A DNA stretch of 64,000 bases from CALGLS01 sp965222105 (lineage in GTDB: Bacteria; Bacteroidota; Bacteroidia; Chitinophagales; Saprospiraceae): positions 186,001 to 250,000 of the forward strand of contig CBDCTQ010000062.1 in NCBI GenBank assembly GCA_965222105.1. The letters run 5' to 3'. The translations under genes were made by a program, and so were the position numbers. Below, one piece after another: positions 26,017-36,402 of this stretch (position 1 is its first letter; the number at the start of each line of letters is the position of its first letter). Under the pieces are notes generated by a model, which saw nothing but the letters and a program-made list of their open reading frames with translations, was not told where the DNA came from and did not search any database.

Positions 26017-26269
26017 TCGCTATCCCCCATTTTTCCTGTCGGCAAATGACTTTTCCCCTACATTTAAATGCCGCTCCCGCCTGCACAATTCCTTTTTAGG
26101 ATTATTTACCCAAAATGTTAACCCCCTTCCAATTAATATACGTAACTTTAGCAATTGTTGCTATTTAGCTATCAAGACCCGCCCTGCCGCCGTTATCGAA
26201 AACTATCTACGTTGCAACAACTGATTCCCCATTATTCGATTTCCGAATTTTTCATCAAAACAAACAACT

Positions 26270-29200
26270 ATGGCAAAGTTCTGCTTGCTCTTTTTGCTGT
26301 TTTTTTGCTCCCTTTCGGGAAATACCAAGCCGACTTCCACCAACACCCCGGGGGAACTTTCTACTCATTTTGAAACTTCCAAAAACCCACATATTTATTT
26401 TTACAATATCAAAAATAATAACAGCAATTTTACAAACCCTCTTTTTGTCACTCACCCTTCCCCCACCCTTCCTTCGTCCCCGCCTACTTTGGTCCTCTCA
26501 GAAATCACTGACCCCATCAGTTGCAACGGACAATGCGATGCCAACATTACACTTACAACCACCGGCGGAACCGGACCATACACCTACTCCTGGAACAATG
26601 GCCCCACCACCAATACAAATACCAACCTCTGCCCCGGTGAATACAGCGTCACCGTTACCGACTTCAGTGGCTGCTCCGCCACCGAAACATACATCATAAC
26701 ACCCGTCACAACCCTCACGCTAACCGGCACCACCACCAACGTTAATTGCAACGGAGTCTGCAACGGAAATATCAGCCTTTCGGCAAACGGCGGAACCCCT
26801 CCCTACTCCTTCCTGTGGAACAACGGCGCCACCGCCCAAAACCTCAGCTTCCTCTGCGCCAATAACTACCTCGTCACCCTGACAGATAGCCACGGCTGCT
26901 CCACCACCGCCGGCTTCGACATCACCCAGCCGTCGCCCCTCCTCCTCAACGGATTTACAACTCCTTCCGACTGCGGATCCTGTAATGGCACCATCACTTC
27001 TTCCGTCAGTGGCGGAGCTCCACCCTACTCCTTTTCCTGGAACAGCGGGTTGCCGCCCTGGCCCTCCCAAACAGACATCTGTGCCGGCACCTACCACCTC
27101 ACCTTGACAGACAACCTCGGATGCACCACCAACACTTCCTTCGTCGTCAACACACCCAGCGGCCTCGACGTCATGCTTACCCCCTCCCCCGCCAACTGCT
27201 ACGACGATTGCAGCGGCGCCGTCAGCAGCTCCATTTCAGGGGGCAACCTGCCCTATTCGTTCCAATGGAGCAACGGCAGCTCTTTTCAAAACCAAACCGA
27301 TCTGTGCATCGGATTTTATTCCCTTACCGTCACCGATGCCGATGGTTGCTCTCTGACGGCCAGCACCTACGTTGGATCTCCCACCCTCCTGTACACCAAC
27401 ATTGCTCTTTCAGGTGCCGGTTGCCCCGGCGAATGCAATGCCACCCTCAACCTATCCGTTTTTGGCGGGGTAGCCCCCTACACCTATCAATGGGCCGACG
27501 GTCTCGGCACCTCTCAGTACCTCGACTACTTATGCCCCGGCAACTATCAGGGCACTGTTACCGACGCACATGGCTGCACCCAAACGGTCACCGCCTCCAT
27601 ACCAAGTCCCGGGCCCATGTCGGCCACAGCCACCCACACCAACCCCACCTGCTACGACCTCTGCAATGCGACCATGCAAATAACAACCGAAGGTGGCACT
27701 CCCCCCTATCACTACAATTGGTCCTGTACGCCTGACTCCGACACCTCCGCCATCACCGGCCTCTGCCCTGGTATCTGCACCGTCACCATTACCGATTCGG
27801 GCGGTTGCTCCATTACCCTTTCGGAAAATCTTACAGAACCTGCTCCCATAAACGCCGCTGCAAACACTTTCAGCGCAACCTGCCAAAACACCTGTGATGG
27901 CTACATACATATCGACGTCTCAGGAGGTGCCCCACCCTATCAGTACAACTGGAGCAACGGCATCCCCAACACATCCAACCCCGTCAACCTATGCACCGGC
28001 ACCTACCTCCTCACCATCTCCGACAATAATGGTTGCACCGAATTGGTATCTTATACCATTGGCGCACCCACCCCACTCACAACCTCAGCAGCCCTCAGCG
28101 ACCCACTATGCCACAACGCCTGCAATGGCAGCATCAACCTTACTTCATCTGGTGGCACCCCGCCCTACTCATATTCATGGCTTCCCGCAGAACTCAACGG
28201 CATTGAAGACCCCACCAACCTCTGTGCCGGCACCTATTGGCTGACCTTGACCGACGGCCTGGGATGCGATGCTACTTTCGAATTTGAATTGTACCACCCC
28301 ACCGAACTGGAAGCCAATCTCGACACCGATACCGAAAGCGATCCCGGCTCCAACGATGGATCCATTAGTGCCGATCCCTCCGGCGGCACTCCCACCTACT
28401 ACTACCTATGGAGCAACGACTCCACCTCCCAACAAATAGACAGCCTCCCGCCAGGGACCTATACCCTTACCCTGACGGATAACAATGGTTGCACGGTCAT
28501 CCAATCCGCCGTCGTCAACTCCTCCGACTGCGACCTAACCATTGACCTCGACAAAACCCACATCAATTGTTATGGAGGCACCGATGGAATGATCGAAGTG
28601 GATGTCGACGGAGAAGATGGCAACCCTCAATTCGCCTGGTCAAACGGTAGTACAGCCGAGATACTCTCCGATTTGCCGGCAGGCTACTACCACGTCACCG
28701 TAACCGACCAAGCCAATTGCGCCGCCATTGCCTATGCTACACTCAACCAACCGGAACCACTGAATGGAGTCGTAAATGTCAACTCCGTCCCCTGCCCACT
28801 CGAATGCGAAGGAGTGCTCGAAGTAGAGGCATTTGGTGGAAACCCGCCTTATGATTACGATTGGAACACCGGTTCGGGATCCGACGAGATCGACGAACTT
28901 TGTGTCGGCCTGTACTCCGTCACCATTGAAGACGACAACCACTGCACCCTCCAACTGAATAAAACAATCACCGAATCCTCCGCCCTCACCCTTTCCCTCA
29001 ACGCCACCGATCTGACCTACACCGATGCCAACGACGGTACGGCTTCCGCCAATGTCAACGGAGGCACTCCCGACTACATCTACGAATGGAACAACGGCAG
29101 CGGCAACAGCTCACTCAACAACCTGGCTCCCGGCATCTATTGCGTCACCATAACTGATAACAATGATTGCACAACCACCGGATGTGTCACCGTCAACGGT

Positions 29201-32200
29201 ATTGCCTGCAACTTGTCCGCCACCCTCACTACCAACGACGTATCCTGCCACGATGACAGCGACGGATCGGTGACCGCAACTCCTCTGGGTGGTATTGCTC
29301 CGATATCCTACAACTGGTCGATGAGCACTTCCAATGCCAATTCAGTATCGGGATTGAATCCAGGTACCTACTCCGTAACCATAACCGATGCGCTGGGCTG
29401 CGAAGCCGTCCACCAATTCAGCATTACCAACCCGTCAGTCCTGACGATTTCATATGCCGCTATCAGCTCCGTTAGTTGCAACGGTTATTGCGATGCCGCT
29501 ATTGACCTCTCCCCGCAGGGAGGAACACCCCCTTACAGCATCAACTGGAGCAACGGCTCCTCTGCCGAAGATCAGTCAGGTCTCTGTCCGGGAGAGTACA
29601 ACGTTTGGGTAACCGATAGTGAAAACTGCGCCACTTCCGACAACTTGATCTTCCTCGATCCTCCCACCCTCGTCATGGGAGTAACCACTACCGATGAAAC
29701 CGCCCTCAACGCCAACGACGGTTCCGCCACTGCCAACCCATTTGGCGGAAGCCCTCCCTACAACTACCTTTGGAATACCGGCGCCAACACCGAAACCATC
29801 AGCCCATTGGCACCGGGAATGTATTGCGTAACCGTGGTCGATGAAAACGGTTGCAACACCTCCGCCTGCGGCTTCGTACAAGGCACCTCCTGCACCCTTT
29901 CGGGAAATGTCACAGCCACTCAACCCACCTGCCACGAAGGTACCGACGGCAGTGCTACCATTGACATGTCGAACGGCACACCTCCCTACACCTATTACTG
30001 GCCCACCAGCAACAACACGACCGACACCGAAACCGGACTGGCAGCAGGTACTTATATGGTCACCATCACCGATGTGATCAACTGCACATTGGAACTACCC
30101 GTCTATATTAATCAACCAGCCCCAGTGCAAAGCGAGGCCACGTCACTCGCCGAACCCTCCTGCTTCGGATTTTGTGATGGCACCATCAGCATCGGTTCCA
30201 CCGGAGGGTCTGGCGGATATACCTATTTATGGAATTTTGGCAGCAATACCCCCGATCAAAACAACCTCTGCGCCGGCACCTATACACTGATAACTACAGA
30301 CAACGCCGGATGCTCTTCTCCCCTGTTCATTACGCTGGATCAACCTCCGGCGATGAACCTGAGCTTTACCATCGTCAACGAATCCATTTCCGGTGCCAAC
30401 GACGGGGCCCTCACCGCTTTCGCAGATGGGGGAGTCAGCGGTTTTACCTATGTCTGGGACAATGGAGCTACCGGCCCTGAGATATCCAACCTCATGCCCG
30501 GCTTGTATTGCGTGACCGCAACAGATCAAAGCGGCTGTACCATCACTAACTGCGCCACCGTCAACTCCGGTGATTGTACCCTCGATGGGTTTTTGAACGC
30601 CGACATGCCCAACTGCTTTGGTAGCTGCGACGGTGCCATCAATGCCCTAATCTCTACAGGAAATGGTCCCTTTGACTACGAGTGGTCTACGGGAAGTACG
30701 GCCCCTTCCATCAATGGACTTTGCGCCGGGGAATACAGTATTACCATCACAGATGCCAGCGGATGCGTGATGCCCCTTTCTTTGGTCATAAACAATCCCG
30801 CCGAATTGACAACTGATGTCGCCTCGACACCCGAGTCTTCGCCCGGAAGCATGGACGGCAGCATCAATCTGACCGTTTCGGGTGACAACCCTCCTTACAC
30901 TTTCAACTGGTCGAATGGCGCTACTACAGAAGACATTGAAAACCTCAGTGGCGGCAACTACTGCGTCACCATTTTAGATAACAACAATTGCACGCTGACC
31001 GATTGCTGGGAGGTAGAACAACTGGGCTGTGCCCTTTACCTCGATTATGAGGTAGCCGAAAACCTATGCGCCAATGATTGCAATGGGTCCATTGACGTTA
31101 CGCCGGTAGATGGCGTCGGCCCCTTCGGGTTCAATTGGAACAATGGCGCCACAGACGAAGATCTCAACGGCCTCTGCAATGGCACCTATATGGTCACCGT
31201 AACCGATTTTTTTGGCTGCAGCACCTCCCAGTCCATCATCGTGGATGGCAGCAATACCATGTCGAACAGCATTACAGCCGATGGTGGCAACTGTGGTACC
31301 TGCGATGGGTTTATATTCGTTTCTACTTCCGGTGGTGGAATGCCTTATTACTACGACTGGAACATCGACAGCCTTGATGGCTCGCCGAATATCACAGACC
31401 TTTGTCCCGGAACCTACCTGCTGACTGTCACCGACAACAATGGTTGCTCCGAAGAATTCAGCCAGACCCTCGATTCTGCCTCCCAGATCAACCTGAGTGT
31501 TGCCATCCTGGATGCCTGCTACGGCCAATGCGATGCCGACGTTGGCATCTCTGCACTGGGAGGGATTCCCCCCTATCAGTTCGATACCGACCTGCCGCCC
31601 GTAGATATTTGTCCTGGTATCTACAACGTCACCGTGACCGATGCCGCAGGATGCTTCCATATCGACTCCTTTGTCGTGGCCGAATCACCGGAGATCACCT
31701 ACGACCTCGTCGGGATCACACACGAAACCAATAGTCTGAGCAACGGAAGCATCGAAATAGAAGTGAATGGCGGAACAGCCCCCTTCAGCTTTGAATGGCA
31801 CCTTGGCGCCAACCTCGTCTCCAACGAAGAAGACCCCTCCGGGCTTTCGGCAGGCAATTACTCCCTCCTCATCACCGATGCGTTGGGATGCCAATTGTCC
31901 ATCACCGATATCGTAGTAGATAACATTTCGGGTCTCAGCCAACACGATGTTGACGGATCGTTCTACCTCTATCCAAACCCCGCCAACGAATTGGTGTACA
32001 TACTGTTGGACAACCCAACGTTGGAGATCAGTTCATTAACGTTGTTCGACGCACAAGGCAGGCGAATCGGCAACGAGTTGTTTTCTCGAATGGACTCCCA
32101 AATGTGGAGTTTCGATGTTTCCCTTTTGCCGAAAGGCGTATATTTTGTCCAATTGGTCGATGCTGAGGGCCAGGTGGCTTCCGCCAAACTTGTTCGGATA

Positions 32201-32203
32201 TAA
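26270..32203 (+). CDS. Giant SprB-repeat T9SS-secreted surface adhesin
   Basis: 1977 residues. Signal peptide MAKFCLLFLLFFCSLSG. Residues about 75-1870 are about 24 tandem SprB-type repeats of roughly 75 residues, each with CNGxCDG, a GGTPPYxYxWSNG core, LCPGxYxVTVTDxxGC and a spacer. Most keep conserved cysteines in the CxGxCD and LC/GC positions, suggesting disulphides. The C-terminus (FYLYPNPANELVYILL ... LLPKGVYFVQLVDAEG) is a type A T9SS sorting domain. SprB of Flavobacterium johnsoniae is the mobile adhesin of gliding; similar repeats also occur in non-gliding surface proteins, so an adhesive role is likely but gliding is not proven. Repeats differ from each other by many residues, so this is an old array. 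Confidence 0.9.
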   Translation: MAKFCLLFLLFFCSLSGNTKPTSTNTPGELSTHFETSKNPHIYFYNIKNNNSNFTNPLFVTHPSPTLPSSPPTLVLSEITDPISCNGQCDANITLTTTGGTGPYTYSWNNGPTTNTNTNLCPGEYSVTVTDFSGCSATETYIITPVTTLTLTGTTTNVNCNGVCNGNISLSANGGTPPYSFLWNNGATAQNLSFLCANNYLVTLTDSHGCSTTAGFDITQPSPLLLNGFTTPSDCGSCNGTITSSVSGGAPPYSFSWNSGLPPWPSQTDICAGTYHLTLTDNLGCTTNTSFVVNTPSGLDVMLTPSPANCYDDCSGAVSSSISGGNLPYSFQWSNGSSFQNQTDLCIGFYSLTVTDADGCSLTASTYVGSPTLLYTNIALSGAGCPGECNATLNLSVFGGVAPYTYQWADGLGTSQYLDYLCPGNYQGTVTDAHGCTQTVTASIPSPGPMSATATHTNPTCYDLCNATMQITTEGGTPPYHYNWSCTPDSDTSAITGLCPGICTVTITDSGGCSITLSENLTEPAPINAAANTFSATCQNTCDGYIHIDVSGGAPPYQYNWSNGIPNTSNPVNLCTGTYLLTISDNNGCTELVSYTIGAPTPLTTSAALSDPLCHNACNGSINLTSSGGTPPYSYSWLPAELNGIEDPTNLCAGTYWLTLTDGLGCDATFEFELYHPTELEANLDTDTESDPGSNDGSISADPSGGTPTYYYLWSNDSTSQQIDSLPPGTYTLTLTDNNGCTVIQSAVVNSSDCDLTIDLDKTHINCYGGTDGMIEVDVDGEDGNPQFAWSNGSTAEILSDLPAGYYHVTVTDQANCAAIAYATLNQPEPLNGVVNVNSVPCPLECEGVLEVEAFGGNPPYDYDWNTGSGSDEIDELCVGLYSVTIEDDNHCTLQLNKTITESSALTLSLNATDLTYTDANDGTASANVNGGTPDYIYEWNNGSGNSSLNNLAPGIYCVTITDNNDCTTTGCVTVNGIACNLSATLTTNDVSCHDDSDGSVTATPLGGIAPISYNWSMSTSNANSVSGLNPGTYSVTITDALGCEAVHQFSITNPSVLTISYAAISSVSCNGYCDAAIDLSPQGGTPPYSINWSNGSSAEDQSGLCPGEYNVWVTDSENCATSDNLIFLDPPTLVMGVTTTDETALNANDGSATANPFGGSPPYNYLWNTGANTETISPLAPGMYCVTVVDENGCNTSACGFVQGTSCTLSGNVTATQPTCHEGTDGSATIDMSNGTPPYTYYWPTSNNTTDTETGLAAGTYMVTITDVINCTLELPVYINQPAPVQSEATSLAEPSCFGFCDGTISIGSTGGSGGYTYLWNFGSNTPDQNNLCAGTYTLITTDNAGCSSPLFITLDQPPAMNLSFTIVNESISGANDGALTAFADGGVSGFTYVWDNGATGPEISNLMPGLYCVTATDQSGCTITNCATVNSGDCTLDGFLNADMPNCFGSCDGAINALISTGNGPFDYEWSTGSTAPSINGLCAGEYSITITDASGCVMPLSLVINNPAELTTDVASTPESSPGSMDGSINLTVSGDNPPYTFNWSNGATTEDIENLSGGNYCVTILDNNNCTLTDCWEVEQLGCALYLDYEVAENLCANDCNGSIDVTPVDGVGPFGFNWNNGATDEDLNGLCNGTYMVTVTDFFGCSTSQSIIVDGSNTMSNSITADGGNCGTCDGFIFVSTSGGGMPYYYDWNIDSLDGSPNITDLCPGTYLLTVTDNNGCSEEFSQTLDSASQINLSVAILDACYGQCDADVGISALGGIPPYQFDTDLPPVDICPGIYNVTVTDAAGCFHIDSFVVAESPEITYDLVGITHETNSLSNGSIEIEVNGGTAPFSFEWHLGANLVSNEEDPSGLSAGNYSLLITDALGCQLSITDIVVDNISGLSQHDVDGSFYLYPNPANELVYILLDNPTLEISSLTLFDAQGRRIGNELFSRMDSQMWSFDVSLLPKGVYFVQLVDAEGQVASAKLVRI

Positions 32204-32357
32204 ATTCTCTGTATTTTAACAATTAATAATCAGGGATTGAGCAAATGATCATCGCCATTTTCTACCAACCCTCAATTTGGCCTTGCATTTGGTCGTTTGT
32301 TAACAGTTTTACTTTTACACGGACTAAGGTTTCGGGCTTTGCCCGGCACCCTCTCCT

Positions 32358-35042
32358 TCAGCGCAACCGGTAAGCCAACAAACTGCTTCCATTTCCAACG
32401 ATCAAAATATTCTCTCCACTTTTATAAAGCTGAACGATCTGAAAAGGTGTGGTGCCTGCCAGCGGAAATTGTTTCCATCTTTTACCATTGGGATGATACA
32501 AATTGATCTGTCCTTTTTGAGTGGAAACGGTACCCGTCAGTTGTTTCAATTTTCCGGGAATGGTGATGGGAAAAACGGCGTCGATGGGATCCGTAGTTTC
32601 GATGTCAAATACATTGTCGAAGGTGCCGTCGTCCTTATAATACCAGGCAGCCAGGTGGTGGCCGCTGCTCACGATATAGTCCTTCCGGCTGTCGCCAAAC
32701 AGGTCGCCAAAAGCAAATCGTACGTTGCGGTTGTCGCCTACTTTCAGGGCCATTTTAAAATTTCCTCCATCCAGACCGACGATGCGGGCAATGCCCCGTT
32801 TGTCTACGGCAACGATGCGGGGAGCCTCGTCGTGGTCGTCGTAATCAGGCGGAGAGAGGAAGGTACTATTGAATCGAATATCGCCGAAACGTTTTTTCCC
32901 CCTTCGGTTAAAAACCATCATCTTACCCGAATCGTTAAGAGCGATCAGAAAATCTTTTTCGTTCTTCTGAAAATGTACGATGGGATGCTTCACCCCCCAG
33001 CTACCCGACCGCGGCCAACCCTCCAGCGGGCTGCCCGTTTTTTGATAGCCATAAATTTTTCCATTGCGACAAGCAACAAAAAAATGGTAATTGCGAAGTT
33101 CATCAAAATCAACAGCTATTACGCCATTGGTTGCTCTGGATCGAAGTCGAATGGGGAAATTACCGACCGAAGTACCTTGGTGATTTAAAAGGTAGATGCT
33201 TCCCGGTGTGTTGAACAGGAAGTGGTCCCGGTCGTTTTTGTAGTAGTCGATCCGATGAATAGCCGACAGCAATGGGCCATCCAATTGCTTTTTCCAGATG
33301 GTGTTGCCGCCGCTGTCCAGCAAGTAGAGGATGTGCTTCTCGTCCTGTAGGAATACCTCAAACTGGCGGCTGTCGGCATGCGTGATGACGGTCGGTTGGC
33401 CGATAACCTTGTTGGCCAGTCGCGTTTTCCACAACAGACTGACGTTTTTTTCCTGCCGGATCTGGTGGGACAAAAAGCCGTTGAAGCGCCCCTTTTGATC
33501 TACCACAAAGTCCATGGGCGTCCATTCCACACCTATGTTGAATTGATCGTTGAAAGCGGCTTCGTGGCTTTTCCGCAGGTAGGTAACCAACAATTGTCGG
33601 GCATTGTCTGTCCGGAAATGAGTCCACCATTTGGCGAGACCGGGCGAAGTTTGTTGCTGCACCTGCAGGTTGGAAACTGTCTTGTCCGGTTGATATTTTG
33701 GCCCATCTTCGTTTGGTACAACCGGAATAGGTAGGGTCTGTCCGGCATTGTATTTATCGATCCAGATCTCCAGTGCCTGTTGCGACTGTGCGGCCACCAT
33801 ATAATTTCCCACAAAGGTGATAAATGGATTTTTAAAATGGGGCCAGGGCATCACACGGCTGTCTAAAAGGTCATCGGTCAATAGCTGCCGGATATTGTAG
33901 GTCATATACTCGTATGCCTGCACCTCTCCGCTTGCTTGCCCCCATTTTTGGATGTAGTGTTCGGCCAGATCGGGATCGGGAGTGGCCAGAAGTAAAAAAT
34001 TTTCGGCATCCAGATTGATGCTGTAAGGTTCGGTCACTACCAGTGCGGCATCGTCGCCGAGCCAGGGTTGAATGTATTTTTGAAAGTCTGACGAAGAGTT
34101 CCCCATTTCATAGGCTTCAGGCCGATCTATGGAAAGCCACTGCACCAACGCCGTATGATCGGGCAATATAGCAGCAACTTTCTGCTGGTCGGCGGCATAT
34201 TGTTTTTTTATGGCTGCCGCCCAATGTTCGTTTGCGGAAGCACCCATCTGACCGGTCAGCCGAATCCCATCTTTTTTTAACAATACATCTACGGCGAGGA
34301 TCATCTCACTGCCGATCAGTTTGTCTATTTGCTGTTTGCCTATTTTATTGAGGAAGGGCGTCAGCAGCAGCGGAAGGTTGGCTGACCGGACATATACCCT
34401 CAACCAATCGGGCATTCGGGCCATTTTTCGGAAGGAAAGGCCTTTTGTAAAACGCTTCCGGTTTACTTTTAATTGGTTGATGGCATCTTCGATAAGGAGG
34501 GGGTAACGTCCAAACAATACCAGATTGCGGAAAATGGAAAATGAGAAGGCCTCGCCCGATTGGTTTTTCACCTTGTACACCTCTCGTTTTTTAAACACAG
34601 TGCTCGTCAATTCTACCTCTGGATGAGATTCCAGCATCTGGATGACGGCCTCCGCTTTGCCAGCAGAAGGCATTTCAAGGATAAACAAATAATTGACGGG
34701 GTCGAGTCCTCCATTTTGCAAGACCGCCCAAAGAGGAGTGTGTACTAACTGACGGTGCAGGAGGCTGTCGGCCAACCATACCGATTCGAAAAGACTAAAA
34801 TCGTAATGGAATTGTTGGAACGGATACAAGCGGGCCAGGTCGTCGGTGTAGTATTGGGTTGTCAGGCTGTCTCTAAACGATTGCATGCTTCCAATTTCGA
34901 GGCATATGCCGGCGCTGGCAGGTACGGCTTCCATTCCGTCGATGGGGAAAAACGGCAATCTGGAAAAGGGATACGGCCTGAAAACGAGCAATAAAAGTGA
35001 CAGCCCTATGATGGAGATCAGAATTAAATTGCGTATGTTCAA
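32358..35042 (-). CDS. Membrane-anchored protein with C-terminal propeller (DUF3352-like)
   Basis: 894 residues. One N-terminal membrane anchor (LILISIIGLSLLLLVF, residues 6-21), then a large periplasmic region. Residues about 40-480 (VPASAGICLEIGS, ILPDHTALVQWLS, NPFITFVGNYMVAAQS) resemble DUF3352-type extracytoplasmic proteins of Bacteroidota. From about 540 to the end, repeated blades (VFLQDEKHILYLLDSGG, HFFVACRNGKIYGYQKTG, FLIALNDSGKMMVFNRRG) form a propeller. Function unknown. It converges on the SprB-like gene and is divergent from the DUF423 gene. Confidence 0.7.
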   Translation of the reverse strand: MNIRNLILISIIGLSLLLLVFRPYPFSRLPFFPIDGMEAVPASAGICLEIGSMQSFRDSLTTQYYTDDLARLYPFQQFHYDFSLFESVWLADSLLHRQLVHTPLWAVLQNGGLDPVNYLFILEMPSAGKAEAVIQMLESHPEVELTSTVFKKREVYKVKNQSGEAFSFSIFRNLVLFGRYPLLIEDAINQLKVNRKRFTKGLSFRKMARMPDWLRVYVRSANLPLLLTPFLNKIGKQQIDKLIGSEMILAVDVLLKKDGIRLTGQMGASANEHWAAAIKKQYAADQQKVAAILPDHTALVQWLSIDRPEAYEMGNSSSDFQKYIQPWLGDDAALVVTEPYSINLDAENFLLLATPDPDLAEHYIQKWGQASGEVQAYEYMTYNIRQLLTDDLLDSRVMPWPHFKNPFITFVGNYMVAAQSQQALEIWIDKYNAGQTLPIPVVPNEDGPKYQPDKTVSNLQVQQQTSPGLAKWWTHFRTDNARQLLVTYLRKSHEAAFNDQFNIGVEWTPMDFVVDQKGRFNGFLSHQIRQEKNVSLLWKTRLANKVIGQPTVITHADSRQFEVFLQDEKHILYLLDSGGNTIWKKQLDGPLLSAIHRIDYYKNDRDHFLFNTPGSIYLLNHQGTSVGNFPIRLRSRATNGVIAVDFDELRNYHFFVACRNGKIYGYQKTGSPLEGWPRSGSWGVKHPIVHFQKNEKDFLIALNDSGKMMVFNRRGKKRFGDIRFNSTFLSPPDYDDHDEAPRIVAVDKRGIARIVGLDGGNFKMALKVGDNRNVRFAFGDLFGDSRKDYIVSSGHHLAAWYYKDDGTFDNVFDIETTDPIDAVFPITIPGKLKQLTGTVSTQKGQINLYHPNGKRWKQFPLAGTTPFQIVQLYKSGENILIVGNGSSLLAYRLR

Positions 35043-35093
35043 AACTGAAAAATTAGTGTTTCATCAAATACCCAATATAAAACATTTTGACGT

Positions 35094-35495
35094 ATGAATA
35101 AAAAATTTCTTCAACTGGCCCTGATTTTTGCCTTGCTGGCAGTGGTATTGGGTGCTTTTGGGGCACATGCTTTGAAAAAATGGTTGTCGGAATACCAGTT
35201 GGGCATCTACGAGACGGGGGTGCGCTACCAGTTCTATCATGCCCTGGCAATGGGGTTGGCCTACTTGCTGACCGGTTCGTTGCCGGTTCGTTTTACGCGG
35301 TGGGCAGCCATTTGTTTTGGTCTGGGTATACTGTTGTTTTCCGGGTCGTTGTACCTGCTGGCTTGCCGCGATCTGATCGGCCTGGACAACACCCGGCTGG
35401 TGGGGCCGCTTACTCCCATAGGAGGATTGTTTTTTATAGCGGGCTGGTTCGCACTGCTGGTGGGGAGTTTTAGCCACAAGAAAGGGGTCGCCTAA
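35094..35495 (+). CDS. DUF423 integral membrane protein
   Basis: 133 residues with four membrane helices. The N-terminal ALLAVVLGAFGAHALK and the segment ETGVRYQFYHALAMGLAYLL are the DUF423 (YgdD family) signature, and the C-terminus TPIGGLFFIAGWFALL completes it. Function not known. Starts 51 bp from the divergent 35042 gene. Confidence 0.9.
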   Translation: MNKKFLQLALIFALLAVVLGAFGAHALKKWLSEYQLGIYETGVRYQFYHALAMGLAYLLTGSLPVRFTRWAAICFGLGILLFSGSLYLLACRDLIGLDNTRLVGPLTPIGGLFFIAGWFALLVGSFSHKKGVA

Positions 35496-35612
35496 AAGAA
35501 ATCAATCAAGCATCCATAAAAAATTGTTGAAATATCTTAACTTCACCAAATATATATAAAGCATGCAGGCGTCGATCCTCCCCCTAGGTACACCAAACAC
35601 AACAAACAATTA

Positions 35613-36326
35613 ATGAAAAATTTACTAAAACAACTCACCGCTCTGTTTATTTTCGCTGCGCTTATATCACCTTGTATGGCTCAAACCTTCAGCGTGGGGC
35701 CAAAACTGGGCGTCCACATCGCCACCTGGGGTGGGCCAGATGTTGATGATTACTTCGGTTACTATTACTACGAAAACGGAGATCCGGAATATCGGACTGG
35801 CTTGCTGGCAGGTGCAGCATTCGAATTAGGGTTTACGGACCTGCTGGCGCTGCAGCCTGAATTGCTTTTTATGCAAAAAGGGTTTCAAAATACTTTCAAT
35901 TTTAATTACCCTGGTTACGATTATAGTATTAAAAGTAGCTTTGCCCTCAACTACCTGGAACTCCCGGTGTCCCTCAAATTCAAGTTCGGATTCGGTAGTG
36001 GAAATGGCCTGTACCTGTCTACCGGACCGTCATTTGGCTATCTTATGAGCGCAAAACAGATAGCTAAATTCACCCTCAACGGTGATAAGCAAAAGCGGAC
36101 CGAGACCATCGATCTTGATGACGCCGGATTCCGACGCTTCGACCTGGGACTGACAGTGGGCACAGGAGTTTTTATCAAAGCCGGTCCGGGAGCTGTTTTC
36201 CTCGATGGCCGCTATGTCTTCGGCTTCGTCGATCTTGAGGAAGAAGACCCGGATTTTAGCGTTTTCAACCGGGGGTTTTCCATCGGGGTGGGCTACCTGA
36301 TCGCCATTTCTGGAGGCGACGAATAA
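35613..36326 (+). CDS. Outer-membrane beta-barrel protein (porin-family), copy 1
   Basis: 237 residues with signal peptide MKNLLKQLTALFIFAALISPCMAQ. The mature part alternates amphipathic strands (GPKLGVHIATWGG, LALQPELLFMQKG, LELPVSLKFKFGFG, FSIGVGYLIAIS) as in the OMP_b-brl_2 family of 8-strand barrels of Bacteroidota. It shares most of its sequence with the next gene (36403-37104), including the leader, so the two are a tandem duplication. Confidence 0.85.
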   Translation: MKNLLKQLTALFIFAALISPCMAQTFSVGPKLGVHIATWGGPDVDDYFGYYYYENGDPEYRTGLLAGAAFELGFTDLLALQPELLFMQKGFQNTFNFNYPGYDYSIKSSFALNYLELPVSLKFKFGFGSGNGLYLSTGPSFGYLMSAKQIAKFTLNGDKQKRTETIDLDDAGFRRFDLGLTVGTGVFIKAGPGAVFLDGRYVFGFVDLEEEDPDFSVFNRGFSIGVGYLIAISGGDE

Positions 36327-36402
36327 GGCGTAGCTTAAAAATAATCAACCACTTACTCATTAAAAATTGTTAAAATATCTACTTTCACCAAACACCAAAC
36401 TA

